Positions 16,664 through 26,054 of a stretch of DNA of 64,000 bases are shown in pieces (positions within the stretch are counted from its first letter, which is position 1; the number at the start of each line of letters is the position of its first letter). Source of the stretch: Fluviicola sp. Its GTDB lineage: Bacteria; Bacteroidota; Bacteroidia; Flavobacteriales_D; Crocinitomicaceae. A program made the translations under genes and the position numbers. The notes below the pieces were generated by a model. The model did not search any database. It was not told where the DNA came from and saw only the letters and a program-made list of their open reading frames with translations. The DNA is taken from NCBI GenBank assembly GCA_020849495.1, contig JADLGD010000103.1, forward strand, positions 1 through 64,000, given 5' to 3'.

Positions 16664-17267
16664 TTACAGTGACTCAATTTCCAATTACATTGATAAATCT
16701 GCTCCTTTTGCCCAAACGATATTAACGGAGCTTCGAGCAGTTATTCATACTTTTTGTCCTGAAGTAATTGAAACGTTAAAATGGGGAATGCCTCATTTTA
16801 CTTATCGAAATGCAAATCTTTGTCATTTTGCAGCTTTCAAACAACATTGTGCTTTAGGATTTTGGCTACATACTGAGATGAAAGATGACTTAGACATTTT
16901 TAAGCGTGAGCAAGAAGGTGGAATGGGCTCTTTAGGAAAGCTTCAACAATTGAGTGATTTACCTTCCAAAGAAGCACTTGGTTCCTACATAATTGAGGCC
17001 ATGCAGTTGATTGAAAAAGGAGTGAAACTGAAAAAGAAACCGAGCAAACAACAAGCAGAATTCATTGTTCCCGATGTACTTTTAAAAGCTTTTGAAACAT
17101 TTCCAGTGGCTAAATCCGCTTTCGACAACTTTAGCCCATCCCACAAAAGGGAATACATCAATTGGCTAAATGAAGCAAAAACGGAAGCCACCTTACTGAG
17201 ACGATTGGATAAAACCATTGCGAATTTGTTGGAAAACAAATCCATGTTACAGCATTATCAGAAATAA
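16656..17267 (+). CDS. YdeI/OmpD-associated family protein with DUF1801 domain
   Basis: A 203-residue cytoplasmic protein: a DUF1801 domain (about residues 15-120, with VIETLKWGMPHFTY) followed by a YdeI-type C-terminal segment (about 130-195, with SPSHKREYINWLNEAKTEATLLRRLD). The family is annotated as bacteriocin-protection or OmpD-associated on thin evidence. It starts with GTG at 16656 inside the end of the membrane-protein gene. A paralogue with the same layout plus an iron-sulfur motif is at 45361. Confidence 0.83.
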   Translation: MSNYSDSISNYIDKSAPFAQTILTELRAVIHTFCPEVIETLKWGMPHFTYRNANLCHFAAFKQHCALGFWLHTEMKDDLDIFKREQEGGMGSLGKLQQLSDLPSKEALGSYIIEAMQLIEKGVKLKKKPSKQQAEFIVPDVLLKAFETFPVAKSAFDNFSPSHKREYINWLNEAKTEATLLRRLDKTIANLLENKSMLQHYQK

Positions 17268-17399
17268 GGAGAATTTTCGTTCAGCAAAATTATAACCGCT
17301 CATTTTTAATTGGTTACAAAAATTAAAAGCTAAAAAGTTTATTTTAAATAGTATCATTTATGGTATTGTTTTTGTAAATTGCTGTCAAATTTTTGAGCT

Positions 17400-18209
17400 A
17401 TGAACCGATTATTACTATTCTTAAGTTTTGTTCCTTTTGCATTTTTTGCACAAACAAAATGGCAAGTTGGAAGTTACCTTTCAACCAGTTTTCCAAACAA
17501 GTCTATCATGCCCAAAATGAGTCCTGCTACTGGACTTGGACTACAATTAGCCTTCCAACCAATTGATCGTGTTCCCATTGCATTTGAGTTAAAATCCAAT
17601 TTTGGAATTTACGCAGCTAAAACATTGGAACAAACCTTTTACTTTGAAGATTTATCGAGTACGACTACCAATGTTTCTTATTCCAGTAATTTTAACCAAG
17701 TAAAATTTGGTGCGAAATACCAAATCGGGAACGATTTCAAACAAATACGAGGATACTTTACCCCACAAATTGGCTACGGTCTTATGCGTTCTAAAATACG
17801 CATCGATGACCCAGCTGATGAAGATGATTGCAAACCTTTGGCAAAAGAAACGACACAACGCAGTTCAGGTTTCACTTACGGTGGAGAACTTGGATTAGAA
17901 GTCGATATGAGTAAAATCTTCAGAAAAATGAATACAGAAAATCGTCATTACTTATTTGCATCAGCAACATTTATGAATGGTTTCAAGCCTTTTGAATACG
18001 TGAATATTCGCTACATGAAAGATCACGACCATGGTCCTCTACCAGCAGGAGGAGCTGAATTAGAAACAACAGACGGGAATGGCAGACCAATAACTGCAAC
18101 GTTTATCAACGTATCAAATAACAATTTACACGATCATAAAATTGCGGAATTGTACAAAACTGGACTCCAATATTGGGGATTCAACATTGGATATGTGATT
18201 CACTTTTAA
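17400..18209 (+). CDS. Outer-membrane beta-barrel protein
   Basis: A 269-residue protein with a signal peptide (MNRLLLFLSFVPFAFFAQ) and alternating-residue strands ending in an aromatic-rich C-terminal strand (YWGFNIGYVIHF), the pattern of an 8- to 10-strand porin-like barrel. An acidic loop with DPADEDDCK lies near 139-147, and a His/Asp-rich loop KDHDHGP follows near 208. The ligand is unknown. Its stop codon abuts the stop of the convergent rfaE2-like gene with no base between them and no hairpin. Confidence 0.72.
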   Translation: MNRLLLFLSFVPFAFFAQTKWQVGSYLSTSFPNKSIMPKMSPATGLGLQLAFQPIDRVPIAFELKSNFGIYAAKTLEQTFYFEDLSSTTTNVSYSSNFNQVKFGAKYQIGNDFKQIRGYFTPQIGYGLMRSKIRIDDPADEDDCKPLAKETTQRSSGFTYGGELGLEVDMSKIFRKMNTENRHYLFASATFMNGFKPFEYVNIRYMKDHDHGPLPAGGAELETTDGNGRPITATFINVSNNNLHDHKIAELYKTGLQYWGFNIGYVIHF

Positions 18210-18725
18210 TTAAGATTGAAGCTTTTTAATAATGGAGGTTGTGGAAAATCCATCTACAAGATCGACTGTTTTCACAACTCCTCCATGAAGCAATAATTCT
18301 TCTCTTCCTACAATGTATTTCTTGCTTGTTGGGTCAGTTTCATCCGGATCGTAATCCGCACCTTTTACCAATACATCTGGTTGTAATTGTTGGATGATGT
18401 GTCTTGGCGTATCGTCTTCAAACACCACTACTCCATCAACAAACTCCAAAGCTGCCAACAGCAAAGCTCTTGCATCTTCTGGATTCACAGGTCGTTCTTC
18501 TCCTTTACCTTGTCGTTTTACAGAAGCATCTGAATTGAGTCCAATCACCAACTTGGTTCCAAAATCAGCTGCTTTAGCTAAATATGTAACATGGCCTTTG
18601 TGTAAGATATCAAAACATCCGTTGGTAAAAACAACCCTTTCTTGAGCCATTTGCCATTTCTCAATTTGACGAGCAGTTTCGTCGATACTACGAATTTTCT
18701 TGAGGAGGTGTTGGAATTTCGACAT
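18210..18725 (-). CDS. rfaE2: RfaE2-like nucleotidyltransferase (HldE C-terminal type)
   Basis: A 171-residue cytidylyltransferase-fold enzyme. It carries NGCFDILHKGH with the catalytic HKGH at 42-45, RPVNPEDARALLL and KGADYDPDE, as in the adenylyltransferase half of HldE that makes ADP-glycero-manno-heptose. The kinase half is absent. In Bacteroidota this protein is common and may act on other sugar phosphates. It begins 38 bases inside the upstream membrane-protein gene. Confidence 0.88.
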   Translation of the reverse strand: MSKFQHLLKKIRSIDETARQIEKWQMAQERVVFTNGCFDILHKGHVTYLAKAADFGTKLVIGLNSDASVKRQGKGEERPVNPEDARALLLAALEFVDGVVVFEDDTPRHIIQQLQPDVLVKGADYDPDETDPTSKKYIVGREELLLHGGVVKTVDLVDGFSTTSIIKKLQS

Positions 18726-19722
18726 TTTTCGAGAAGTTTTTAGGTAAAAGTACGAAAGAAAGTAATCCCAAAAGAATGATTAGAAGTGTTTGTGAAGACC
18801 AAATAATCATTCCTAAAGCATAACCTAAACCCTTTGCTTGTTCACCGTATTTATCACTGAGGTAAAATTCTACAACTAAGCCCACAACCAATGGAAACAC
18901 ACCTAAACCGCCATTCGTCAAAGAAATACCTACTGAACCAGCCACAAAAGCCAGTAACATGCCTTTGAATGGCACTTCAGCTGTTGCGTCTAAGGCAAGA
19001 AAAGGGATACAAAAATACAGGACATACAACATCCAAATAAAGAAGGTATGAGCAATGAAGGAAAAAGGATGTTTCGTTTTAAAAATAGAGAGAATACCTT
19101 GAATCAATCCTTTTACGAACTCCAATACTTTTGAGCGCAATTTTGGTAAAACAGCAACTAAAACAACCCCCAAAACACCAAGAGCAACAATGATCCATTT
19201 AACTATTGTTCCGGATTGTTGAGCACCTTTAGATCCTGAAAAGGAAAGTTCAATTTGGGTTTTAATTTTAATAAAATCTGCTGATGTTAGGTAAAAAGTG
19301 AGTAATGTAACAGTCAATAAAAGCACTACATCAACAACTCTTTCGGCTAAAATGGTTCCAAACGATTTCGAAAAAGGCACTCCATCTGAACGAAATAACA
19401 TCGCAGCTCTGGAAGCTTCACCAGCTCTAGGAATGGTTAAATTAACGATATAACCAATCATTAAAGCATGAAAGCGGTGCCAAAACTTGGTTTCATAGCC
19501 CATCGGCTCCAATAAATACTTCCAGCGATAAGCCCTTGAAAAAAGTGCAAATACGCTTAAAAACACTGATAGTAAAATCCACCAATAATTGGCATCATAA
19601 ATTGCTGCGTAGAAAGCTTTTTTGACTTCTGGATTCATTGAATCAAACAAGTACCAAATCAAATATGTCCCAAGTGCAAGAGGCAAGACAATTTTGAGAA
19701 GGGCACCGATTGATTTTTTCAA
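18688..19722 (-). CDS. UPF0104 / lysylphosphatidylglycerol-synthase-type membrane protein
   Basis: A 344-residue inner-membrane protein with about eight predicted helices, matching the LPG_synthase_TM (UPF0104, AglD2-like) family. Recognisable motifs include YRWKYLLEPMG, PRAGEASRAAMLFRSDGVPFSK and the late SLTNGGLGVFPLVVG. Members are thought to be lipid flippases; there is no soluble aminoacyl-transfer domain. The start is a TTG at 19722, four bases after the panD stop, so it is read from the pan operon. The C-terminal end overlaps the rfaE2-like gene. Confidence 0.83.
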   Translation of the reverse strand: MKKSIGALLKIVLPLALGTYLIWYLFDSMNPEVKKAFYAAIYDANYWWILLSVFLSVFALFSRAYRWKYLLEPMGYETKFWHRFHALMIGYIVNLTIPRAGEASRAAMLFRSDGVPFSKSFGTILAERVVDVVLLLTVTLLTFYLTSADFIKIKTQIELSFSGSKGAQQSGTIVKWIIVALGVLGVVLVAVLPKLRSKVLEFVKGLIQGILSIFKTKHPFSFIAHTFFIWMLYVLYFCIPFLALDATAEVPFKGMLLAFVAGSVGISLTNGGLGVFPLVVGLVVEFYLSDKYGEQAKGLGYALGMIIWSSQTLLIILLGLLSFVLLPKNFSKNVEIPTPPQENS

Positions 19723-19726
19723 TGTT

Positions 19727-20077
19727 TTAAGGAATTAGATTACTTTTTTCATCTGGAAAAACCAAAGAAGGTTTAAACGATTTTGCTTCTTCCATGGTCA
19801 TGTATCCATAACCAATAATGATGATCATATCACCAACAGCAACTTTTCTTGCTGCTGGTCCATTCAAACAAATGGTTCCAGAATTACGATCACCTTTTAT
19901 GACGTATGTTTCTAAGCGTTCACCATTATTAATATTAACAATCTGAACTTTCTCACCTTCTATTAAATTGGACGCTTCCATCAACGCTTCATCAATGGTA
20001 ATGCTTCCTACATAATTTAATTCAGCTTGTGTTACATGAACACGGTGAATCTTAGATTTAACAACTTGTATCAACAT
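19727..20077 (-). CDS. panD: Aspartate 1-decarboxylase
   Basis: Converts aspartate to beta-alanine for pantothenate and coenzyme A. The 116-residue proenzyme cleaves itself between Gly24 and Ser25 in YVGSITID, giving the pyruvoyl cofactor. The active-site Lys9 (SKIHR) and the NGAAR-like NGPAARK motif are present. It lies 60 bases after panC and has its own -7 box at 20097-20104, so it can be transcribed with or without panC. panB is not in the window. Confidence 0.96.
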   Translation of the reverse strand: MLIQVVKSKIHRVHVTQAELNYVGSITIDEALMEASNLIEGEKVQIVNINNGERLETYVIKGDRNSGTICLNGPAARKVAVGDMIIIIGYGYMTMEEAKSFKPSLVFPDEKSNLIP

Positions 20078-20096
20078 GAGTACTAAAAACGAAAGG

Positions 20097-20104
20097 CAAA
20101 GTTA
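20097..20104 (-). promoter_or_regulatory. -7 box before panD
   Basis: TAACTTTG on the minus strand matches the consensus and lies 19 bases upstream of the panD ATG, in the panC-panD gap. Confidence 0.55.
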
Positions 20105-20137
20105 ATTCAAAAAAAATGATACACCTAATGAAATACT

Positions 20138-20986
20138 TTATTCATAAGGCACAATTGTCAAATTATCTATCAAACGCACATCACCACAAAAACAAGCAAT
20201 ACACACCGTAGCACCGGGAACCCAAGAATCTAATAAATCTTCTAAGGTAACAGGATCAACAATTGACAAATATTCCAACTTTAAAGCACCTTGATTAAAA
20301 AACGAGACTGCTTCATGATACAATGCTTTCGGTGAGTAATTCTCTACATTCTCTTTACAAAAAGCAAGTGTTTTAAAAATATGAAGAGCTGCAGCTTTAT
20401 CCGCATCGTTCAAACGCATGTTTCTGCTACTCATCGCCAAACCAGTTGTTTCTCTCAAAGTAGGACAAGGGATAATGTTCACCGGTAATTTTAAGAAATT
20501 CACCATGTGCTGAATGACTGCCACTTGTTGAAAATCCTTTAAGCCAAAAAACGCTTTATCAGGTTGGATCAAATCAAAGAATCGATAGACAATTTGGATG
20601 ACTCCATTGAAATGACCAGGACGAAAAGCCCCTTCCATTAATTTTTCCAAATTTCCAAGAGGAACATTTGGCGTTGTAAATCCGGCAGGGTACATTTCTT
20701 CTGTGGTTGGAAAAAACAATAAATCACAACCGTTTTCTTCTAATAAACGTGCATCATTTTCAGGAGTACGAGGGTACAACTTCAAATCATTCTGATTATT
20801 GAACTGTGTTGGATTAACATAAACGGTAGCGACAACAAAGTCTGATTCCTTGCCTGCTCGACGAACTAACGCCATGTGACCTTCGTGAAGTGCGCCCATC
20901 GTTGGAACAAAACCAATACTTCTTCCTTCTTTACGAACACTTGTCAACGACTCGGTCAACTCCTCAATTGAGTGAACTATTTTCAC
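20138..20986 (-). CDS. panC: Pantothenate synthetase (pantoate--beta-alanine ligase)
   Basis: Joins pantoate and beta-alanine using ATP, the last step to pantothenate. The 282-residue protein shows PTMGALHEGHMAL (ATP-binding HEGH), the pantoate-site segment NPTQFN, and the GLKDFQQVAVI and SSRNMRL motifs. The start is GTG at 20986. Divergent transcription from the GT5-like gene is supported by -7 boxes at 21018-21025 (this gene) and 21059-21066. It leads an operon with panD, the UPF0104 protein and rfaE2. Confidence 0.96.
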   Translation of the reverse strand: MKIVHSIEELTESLTSVRKEGRSIGFVPTMGALHEGHMALVRRAGKESDFVVATVYVNPTQFNNQNDLKLYPRTPENDARLLEENGCDLLFFPTTEEMYPAGFTTPNVPLGNLEKLMEGAFRPGHFNGVIQIVYRFFDLIQPDKAFFGLKDFQQVAVIQHMVNFLKLPVNIIPCPTLRETTGLAMSSRNMRLNDADKAAALHIFKTLAFCKENVENYSPKALYHEAVSFFNQGALKLEYLSIVDPVTLEDLLDSWVPGATVCIACFCGDVRLIDNLTIVPYE

Positions 20987-21017
20987 AATGAAATAAATAC
21001 TTGAAAAACTAAGCTGG

Positions 21018-21025
21018 CAAATCTA
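21018..21025 (-). promoter_or_regulatory. -7 box of the pan operon
   Basis: TAGATTTG on the minus strand, 31 bases upstream of the panC GTG start, in the divergent 114-base gap. Confidence 0.55.
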
Positions 21026-21058
21026 TATGAATTAATTGAAGTTTCGCTCTTTTTTTCC

Positions 21059-21066
21059 TATTTTTG
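21059..21066 (+). promoter_or_regulatory. -7 box of the GT5-like/DUF4270/glmS operon
   Basis: TATTTTTG matches TAnnTTTG and ends 34 bases before the ATG at 21101. Confidence 0.55.
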
Positions 21067-21100
21067 CACATTATAATCCAAAATCCCCACTACGAATTCT

Positions 21101-21928
21101 ATGGAAAAGAAAAGAATTCTCTTTGTTTCGCAGGAAATTTTCCCGTTTCTTCCGAAATCAGAAGTATCACACAACGCGCGCAAATTGCCACAATCCACAC
21201 AGGAGAACGGCAAAGAAATCCGCGTGTTTACGCCACGTTTTGGCTGTATCAACGAACGCCGTCATCAATTGCATGAGGTGATTCGTTTATCGGGGATGAA
21301 CATTATCATAGATGATCACGATCATCCGTTGATTATTAAAGTTGCATCTATTCCTGCTGCAAGAATTCAAGTTTATTTTATTGATAACGATGAATACTTT
21401 AAGCGCAAGAACAATGTAACCAATGAAGATGGTTCAGACTACAAAGACAACGACGAAAGAAGTATGTTCTTTTGTAGAGGTGTTTTAGAAACAGTGAAAA
21501 AACTAGGGTGGAAACCTGACGTGATTCATTGTCACGGCTGGATGACTTCATTGATGCCTTTGTATATCAAGAAAATGTACAACAAAGATCCGCATTTTGC
21601 AGATACTAAAGTTGTTTACAGCATTTACAATGATACAGAAGGTTTTTCAACAGAATGGGATCCACGTTTTGCAGATAAGTTAGCTTTTGATGGTTTTGAT
21701 GAAAGCGTCACAAATTTAGTTAAAACACCTTCGATGGATGCAATAACTGGAGCTGCTGTTGCGTTTTCTGATGGCGTTGTTCAAAGTAGCGAAAACATAC
21801 CAGCTGGTTTGCAATCCGTTTTTGACAATGCAAGTTGTTTGAAATTAAACTATTTAGCTGAAGAGCACTTAAACAAAGGACTAAACGAGTTTTTTGACAA
21901 AGTGATTGAAGAAGCTGTGTTGATTTAA
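21101..21928 (+). CDS. Truncated GT5 (glycogen/starch synthase-like) protein
   Basis: A 275-residue protein resembling only the N-terminal Rossmann half of glycogen synthase: EVSHNARKLPQ..., RVFTPRFGCINERRH, and PDVIHCHGWMTSLMPLYIK. The ADP-glucose-binding KxGGL signature expected near the N-terminus is replaced by LPKSEVSHN. The second half, with its own nucleotide-binding site, is absent. The frame is intact and followed one base later by the DUF4270 gene, so it is not a recent truncation. It probably has a role other than glycogen synthesis. The linkage to panC and glmS recurs in Flavobacteriia as I recall it. Confidence 0.8.
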   Translation: MEKKRILFVSQEIFPFLPKSEVSHNARKLPQSTQENGKEIRVFTPRFGCINERRHQLHEVIRLSGMNIIIDDHDHPLIIKVASIPAARIQVYFIDNDEYFKRKNNVTNEDGSDYKDNDERSMFFCRGVLETVKKLGWKPDVIHCHGWMTSLMPLYIKKMYNKDPHFADTKVVYSIYNDTEGFSTEWDPRFADKLAFDGFDESVTNLVKTPSMDAITGAAVAFSDGVVQSSENIPAGLQSVFDNASCLKLNYLAEEHLNKGLNEFFDKVIEEAVLI

Positions 21929-21929
21929 T

Positions 21930-23231
21930 ATGATGAATTTCAATTTGAAAAATAACTGGCGGAAAGTTGTAGGACTTTCCGCTTGTTTTGTGTTTGCACT
22001 TTCAGTTTCTGTGAGTTGTAAAAAGACATTCGACACCATCGGAAATGGTACTTTAACACCAGAAGAATTACTTGCTTCTGGTGGAATTGATACGTTTTCA
22101 ATTAACACCTACAGTACACTTCAAGACTCTGCATACACGAGTGGCGTATCCAATTTAGTGTTAGGATCCATGCATGACCCAAAAATGGGAATTACAAATG
22201 CATCGTTTTATGCGCAGTTTGATTACACTGGAACATTGAACCAAGGAAATGGTGGTGCTCCTGTTTTAGACTCGGTTGTTCTTTCAATGAAGTATGTTGA
22301 ATTCTATGGTAAATTGGACGAAATCACTGTTCAAGTTCACGAATTAACAGAAGAAATGGATGTTGATTCAAATTATTATAGAAGCACAACATTCCCGGAG
22401 AACTCTAACGACTTGGCAGATCCAACATCAGCAACACAAACTCCTGATCCAACTAAAGATGTAGTGATCGATGGAGATACTTTAGACCCTCAATTACGTG
22501 TCAAATTGGACAACACTTGGGGAAGCACGATTTTAAATGAAGGCTTCAATGGGACGGCTTTTGACACACATGAATCATTTCGATCATTTTTCAATGGTTT
22601 AAGAGTGAGTGTTCAAGAAACAAATCCTGCAAGCGGACAAGGAGGAATTCTTTATCTTGATCCGAATGACAAAAACACGAAAATTACTTTTTATTACCAT
22701 ATAACTGGTGAATCTGATCCATACAACTTTGGTATCGGCATCACAAGTGATTGTGCTTACTTCAATCATGTTGACATTGATAACAGCGGTTATCCAGCTG
22801 GAAACATCATTGGGAACCCCGCATTGGGATTGAATCAGTATTATGCACAAGCATTCAATATGAAAGCAGTAATCGAATTCGCTGGTGTGAGTGATATCCC
22901 AAAAAACAGTGTGATTCATGCAGCGCTTTTGGAACTTCCTGTTGAATATCAAACTTACAATACTTATTACCCGAGCCCTTCATTAGCAGTTGTTTTTGAA
23001 CTAGCAAGTGGTTTTAAAGTAGGTACTATTCAATACAATAATTCTAGAAAAAGTTATTTATTTGATATTCGCCAGTACATCCAAGAAATTGTAAACGACG
23101 ATGTTGCAAATACAGGTGTAACAGTTGCACCAAGTAAATTCTCAAGTTCAGCTGAAAGAATTATTTTTAATGGCCCTGGTACATCAAATAAGATGAAACC
23201 CAAATTGATTATTAAATACACTACATTCTAA
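21930..23231 (+). CDS. DUF4270 outer-membrane lipoprotein
   Basis: A 433-residue lipoprotein with a signal segment ending in SVSVSC (lipidated Cys30) and the DUF4270 family's opening FDTIGNGTL and long beta-rich body. It ends with MKPKLIIKYTTF. The function of DUF4270 is unknown. The gene starts one base after the GT5-like gene and ends eight bases before glmS, so it belongs to the same operon. Two adjacent ATGs (21930, 21933) are possible starts. Confidence 0.85.
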   Translation: MMNFNLKNNWRKVVGLSACFVFALSVSVSCKKTFDTIGNGTLTPEELLASGGIDTFSINTYSTLQDSAYTSGVSNLVLGSMHDPKMGITNASFYAQFDYTGTLNQGNGGAPVLDSVVLSMKYVEFYGKLDEITVQVHELTEEMDVDSNYYRSTTFPENSNDLADPTSATQTPDPTKDVVIDGDTLDPQLRVKLDNTWGSTILNEGFNGTAFDTHESFRSFFNGLRVSVQETNPASGQGGILYLDPNDKNTKITFYYHITGESDPYNFGIGITSDCAYFNHVDIDNSGYPAGNIIGNPALGLNQYYAQAFNMKAVIEFAGVSDIPKNSVIHAALLELPVEYQTYNTYYPSPSLAVVFELASGFKVGTIQYNNSRKSYLFDIRQYIQEIVNDDVANTGVTVAPSKFSSSAERIIFNGPGTSNKMKPKLIIKYTTF

Positions 23232-23238
23232 TTACACT

Positions 23239-25083
23239 ATGTGTGGAATTGTTGCTTATATAGGAAAAAAAGAAGCGTATCCAATTCTGATTAAAGGATT
23301 GAAACGTTTGGAATACCGTGGATACGACTCTGCTGGAATTGCTTTATTGAATAACGAAAGTTTGCGTTTATACAAACGTCAAGGAAAAGTCTCCAATTTA
23401 GAAGAGTTTGTCATTGGAAAAGATATTACAGGATATGCAGGTATTGGTCATACACGTTGGGCAACCCACGGACCTCCAAATGATACCAATGCACATCCTC
23501 ATTTTTCAATGGATCAAAAAATCGCTTTGATTCACAACGGTATCATTGAAAACTACAATTCACTTAAAGAAGAATTGATTGCTCGCGGATACGTTTTTCA
23601 AAGTCAGACTGATACAGAGGTATTGGTGCATTTGATTGATGACATTCAAAAGAAAGAACAAGTAGATTTAGCAGAAGCTGTTCGTATTGCTTTGTTAAGT
23701 GTGATTGGAGCTTATGCGATTGTCGTGATTTCAAAAGACAATCCAAATCAATTGATTGCTGCACGCAAAAGTTCGCCTTTAGTAGTAGGAATTGGAACAG
23801 AAAACGATTTTTATCTAGCTTCTGATGCAACACCAATCATCGAATATACCAACCAAGTAGTTTACTTGGATGATGAAGAAATAGCTGTTGTAGATTTAGT
23901 AGACGGTTTAAAAATCACCAACTTACGCAACCAAGAAAAAACACCTTATGTTCAAGAACTTGAATTGCAATTAGAAGCTTTGGAAAAAGGTGGATACGAG
24001 CATTTCATGTTGAAAGAAATTCACGAACAACCGCGTTCAATTAAAGATTGTTTCCGTGGTCGTTTGAATGCTGATGAAGGTTGGGTTTCTCTTGGAGGAA
24101 TCAAAGACTACGAGCAAAAAATGATTCAAGCACAGCGCATCGTAATGGTGGCATGTGGTACTTCATGGCATGCTTGTTTAGTAGGTGAATATTTATTTGA
24201 AGATTTAGCACGTATCAATGTAGAAGTAGAATATGCTTCTGAATTTAGATACCGTAATCCAATCATCAACGAAAATGACATTGTTATTGCTGTTTCTCAA
24301 TCAGGTGAAACTGCGGATACCCTTGCTGCGTTGGAATTGGCTAAATCAAAAGGTGCTACCATCTTAGGAATTTGTAACGTGGTTGGTTCATCCATTTCTC
24401 GTGTTACAGATGCTGGTTCATACACACATGCTGGTCCAGAAATCGGTGTTGCATCAACAAAAGCATTTACTGCTCAAGTTACAGTATTGACCTTGATGGC
24501 ACTTTCTTTAGCACATAAAAAAGGAACCATCAGTGAGTCGAAATTCCGCACAATGCTTTCCGAATTGGAAATTATCCCAGAAAAAGTAAAACGCGTTTTA
24601 GAACGCAATGGGGATATTGAACAAATTGCATCCATCTACAAGAATGCAACAAATGCATTATATCTTGGAAGAGGGAGTTCATTCCCAGTTGCTTTAGAAG
24701 GAGCATTGAAATTGAAAGAGATTTCTTATATCCATGCTGAAGGTTATCCTGCTGCTGAAATGAAACATGGTCCAATTGCTTTGATCGACGAAGAAATGCC
24801 TGTATTTGTGATTGCAACAAAAGGAACTTCTTATGAGAAAGTAGTTAGCAATATCCAAGAAGTGAAAGCACGAAAAGGGAAAATCATTGCAATTGTAACG
24901 GAAGGCGACACAGATGTGAAAGCCATGGCTGATCATGTGATTGAAATTCCTGACACAGACGAACATTTAGTGCCGATTTTAGCAACGATTCCTTTGCAAT
25001 TATTGAGTTATCACATTGCAGTGATGCGTGGTTGTAACGTGGACCAACCACGAAACTTAGCAAAATCAGTTACAGTAGAATAA
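23239..25083 (+). CDS. glmS: Glutamine--fructose-6-phosphate aminotransferase (isomerizing)
   Basis: Makes glucosamine-6-phosphate from fructose-6-phosphate and glutamine, the first step to UDP-GlcNAc and the cell wall. The 614-residue protein has an N-terminal glutaminase domain with the nucleophile Cys2 (MCGIVAY), then two SIS sugar-isomerase domains (about 290-430 and 460-600; motifs CGTSWHA, SQSGETADT, LGRGSSFPVALEGALKLKE split by helices) and the terminal PRNLAKSVTVE. No glmS ribozyme is present upstream: only seven bases separate it from the preceding gene. Confidence 0.97.
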   Translation: MCGIVAYIGKKEAYPILIKGLKRLEYRGYDSAGIALLNNESLRLYKRQGKVSNLEEFVIGKDITGYAGIGHTRWATHGPPNDTNAHPHFSMDQKIALIHNGIIENYNSLKEELIARGYVFQSQTDTEVLVHLIDDIQKKEQVDLAEAVRIALLSVIGAYAIVVISKDNPNQLIAARKSSPLVVGIGTENDFYLASDATPIIEYTNQVVYLDDEEIAVVDLVDGLKITNLRNQEKTPYVQELELQLEALEKGGYEHFMLKEIHEQPRSIKDCFRGRLNADEGWVSLGGIKDYEQKMIQAQRIVMVACGTSWHACLVGEYLFEDLARINVEVEYASEFRYRNPIINENDIVIAVSQSGETADTLAALELAKSKGATILGICNVVGSSISRVTDAGSYTHAGPEIGVASTKAFTAQVTVLTLMALSLAHKKGTISESKFRTMLSELEIIPEKVKRVLERNGDIEQIASIYKNATNALYLGRGSSFPVALEGALKLKEISYIHAEGYPAAEMKHGPIALIDEEMPVFVIATKGTSYEKVVSNIQEVKARKGKIIAIVTEGDTDVKAMADHVIEIPDTDEHLVPILATIPLQLLSYHIAVMRGCNVDQPRNLAKSVTVE

Positions 25084-25102
25084 AAAATAAGTAATAACAT
25101 AT

Positions 25103-25137
25103 AAAAGAGGTTGTCAATGAAGACAACCTCTTTTTTT
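25103..25137 (+). terminator. Terminator after glmS
   Basis: A perfect 13-base stem (aaaagaggttgtc with gacaacctctttt), six-base loop and T-run. Confidence 0.88.
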
Positions 25138-25154
25138 GTGGATCAATTCTAAGC

Positions 25155-25883
25155 TTAATCTTTAATGACTTTACCTTTGATGTGATCTTGAATTGGTAAA
25201 AGAATTTGGAACCGATTCAATTCTTTGTATAAGTGGAATTCAAAACTACTTGATGCTGTTGTGCCATAAAAAACAATCATGTAACTTGGTTTTTTTGACC
25301 AATCAAGCATCGTTTGAAAAACGCCTTGTTCATTGGTTCTGATGGATTGGATCAATTGACCATCTCCATCCATTACATTTACGGAAGCATTTCTTATTGG
25401 ACTCTTTGCCAAACTTAAAACGGTTCCTTTCAATTCACTTTTTTCCTCGCCATTCAATGGATGTTGGTAGATCATAACCGCATCTCCCATCCATTTTTCT
25501 TGGATCGTATCAGAAATACACAAAGGCGAAAGCACAGGTTCGTTAATGGTATTTACAGTTGTATTCTGACTATAAACAGACAAACTAATCAACGTTGAAA
25601 AAGCAGCTCCCATTAAAATTGATTTTAAGTGAAAACTTCCAGCGTAAATTTCGGTAGATTTATTCAATTCTCTGTGTAATTGATCTGATTCAAATCTTCC
25701 ACAAACTGATTGATTTACCATTTCATCCATTGTACGAAGAATTTGTGCATCACTCATCCATGAAAAATCAACAACTACTTTTTCACAGGATTGACAAAAT
25801 TTCCCTTGCTCTTCTGGGATCATTTTACTCCAATCGGCATGACAAGGTTGATCTATTTTAAGTTTTCCATTGGACTTTTTCAT
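25155..25883 (-). CDS. Single-pass membrane protein with cytosolic Cys4 motif and outer Ig-like domain
   Basis: A 242-residue protein in an unusual order. The N-terminus has a cysteine pattern common in Bacteroidota proteins: Cys14, Cys30-x-x-Cys33, then DFSWMSDAQI and a later CGRF (about 61). It is followed by one hydrophobic segment (about 85-108, ending VYSQ) and a C-terminal carboxypeptidase-D/CnaB-like sandwich (about 145-200, with ELKGTVLS and GQLIQSI). By topology the Cys part would be in the cytoplasm and the sandwich in the periplasm. The four Cys could hold zinc. I know no assigned function. Single gene, with a shared terminator zone with glmS. Confidence 0.72.
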   Translation of the reverse strand: MKKSNGKLKIDQPCHADWSKMIPEEQGKFCQSCEKVVVDFSWMSDAQILRTMDEMVNQSVCGRFESDQLHRELNKSTEIYAGSFHLKSILMGAAFSTLISLSVYSQNTTVNTINEPVLSPLCISDTIQEKWMGDAVMIYQHPLNGEEKSELKGTVLSLAKSPIRNASVNVMDGDGQLIQSIRTNEQGVFQTMLDWSKKPSYMIVFYGTTASSSFEFHLYKELNRFQILLPIQDHIKGKVIKD

Positions 25884-26054
25884 CTTATAAGATTTTCATT
25901 CGCTTACAATTTGATGACCGATAAGTTCAATCAATGCATTTAAACAAGCTCTTTTCATAAACAGTATATAAACTTATTATTTTCATTCTCTGAATGTTAA
26001 ATAAGACCAATTAGTGAAAGATTTTTTTATATTCGTTATTATTAGCAGAACAAA

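Noticed and set aside
17304-17328. Inverted repeat ttttaatt/aattaaaa after the YdeI-family gene
   Set aside because: Purely A/T pairing, no G/C stem and no T-run, so not convincing as a terminator.
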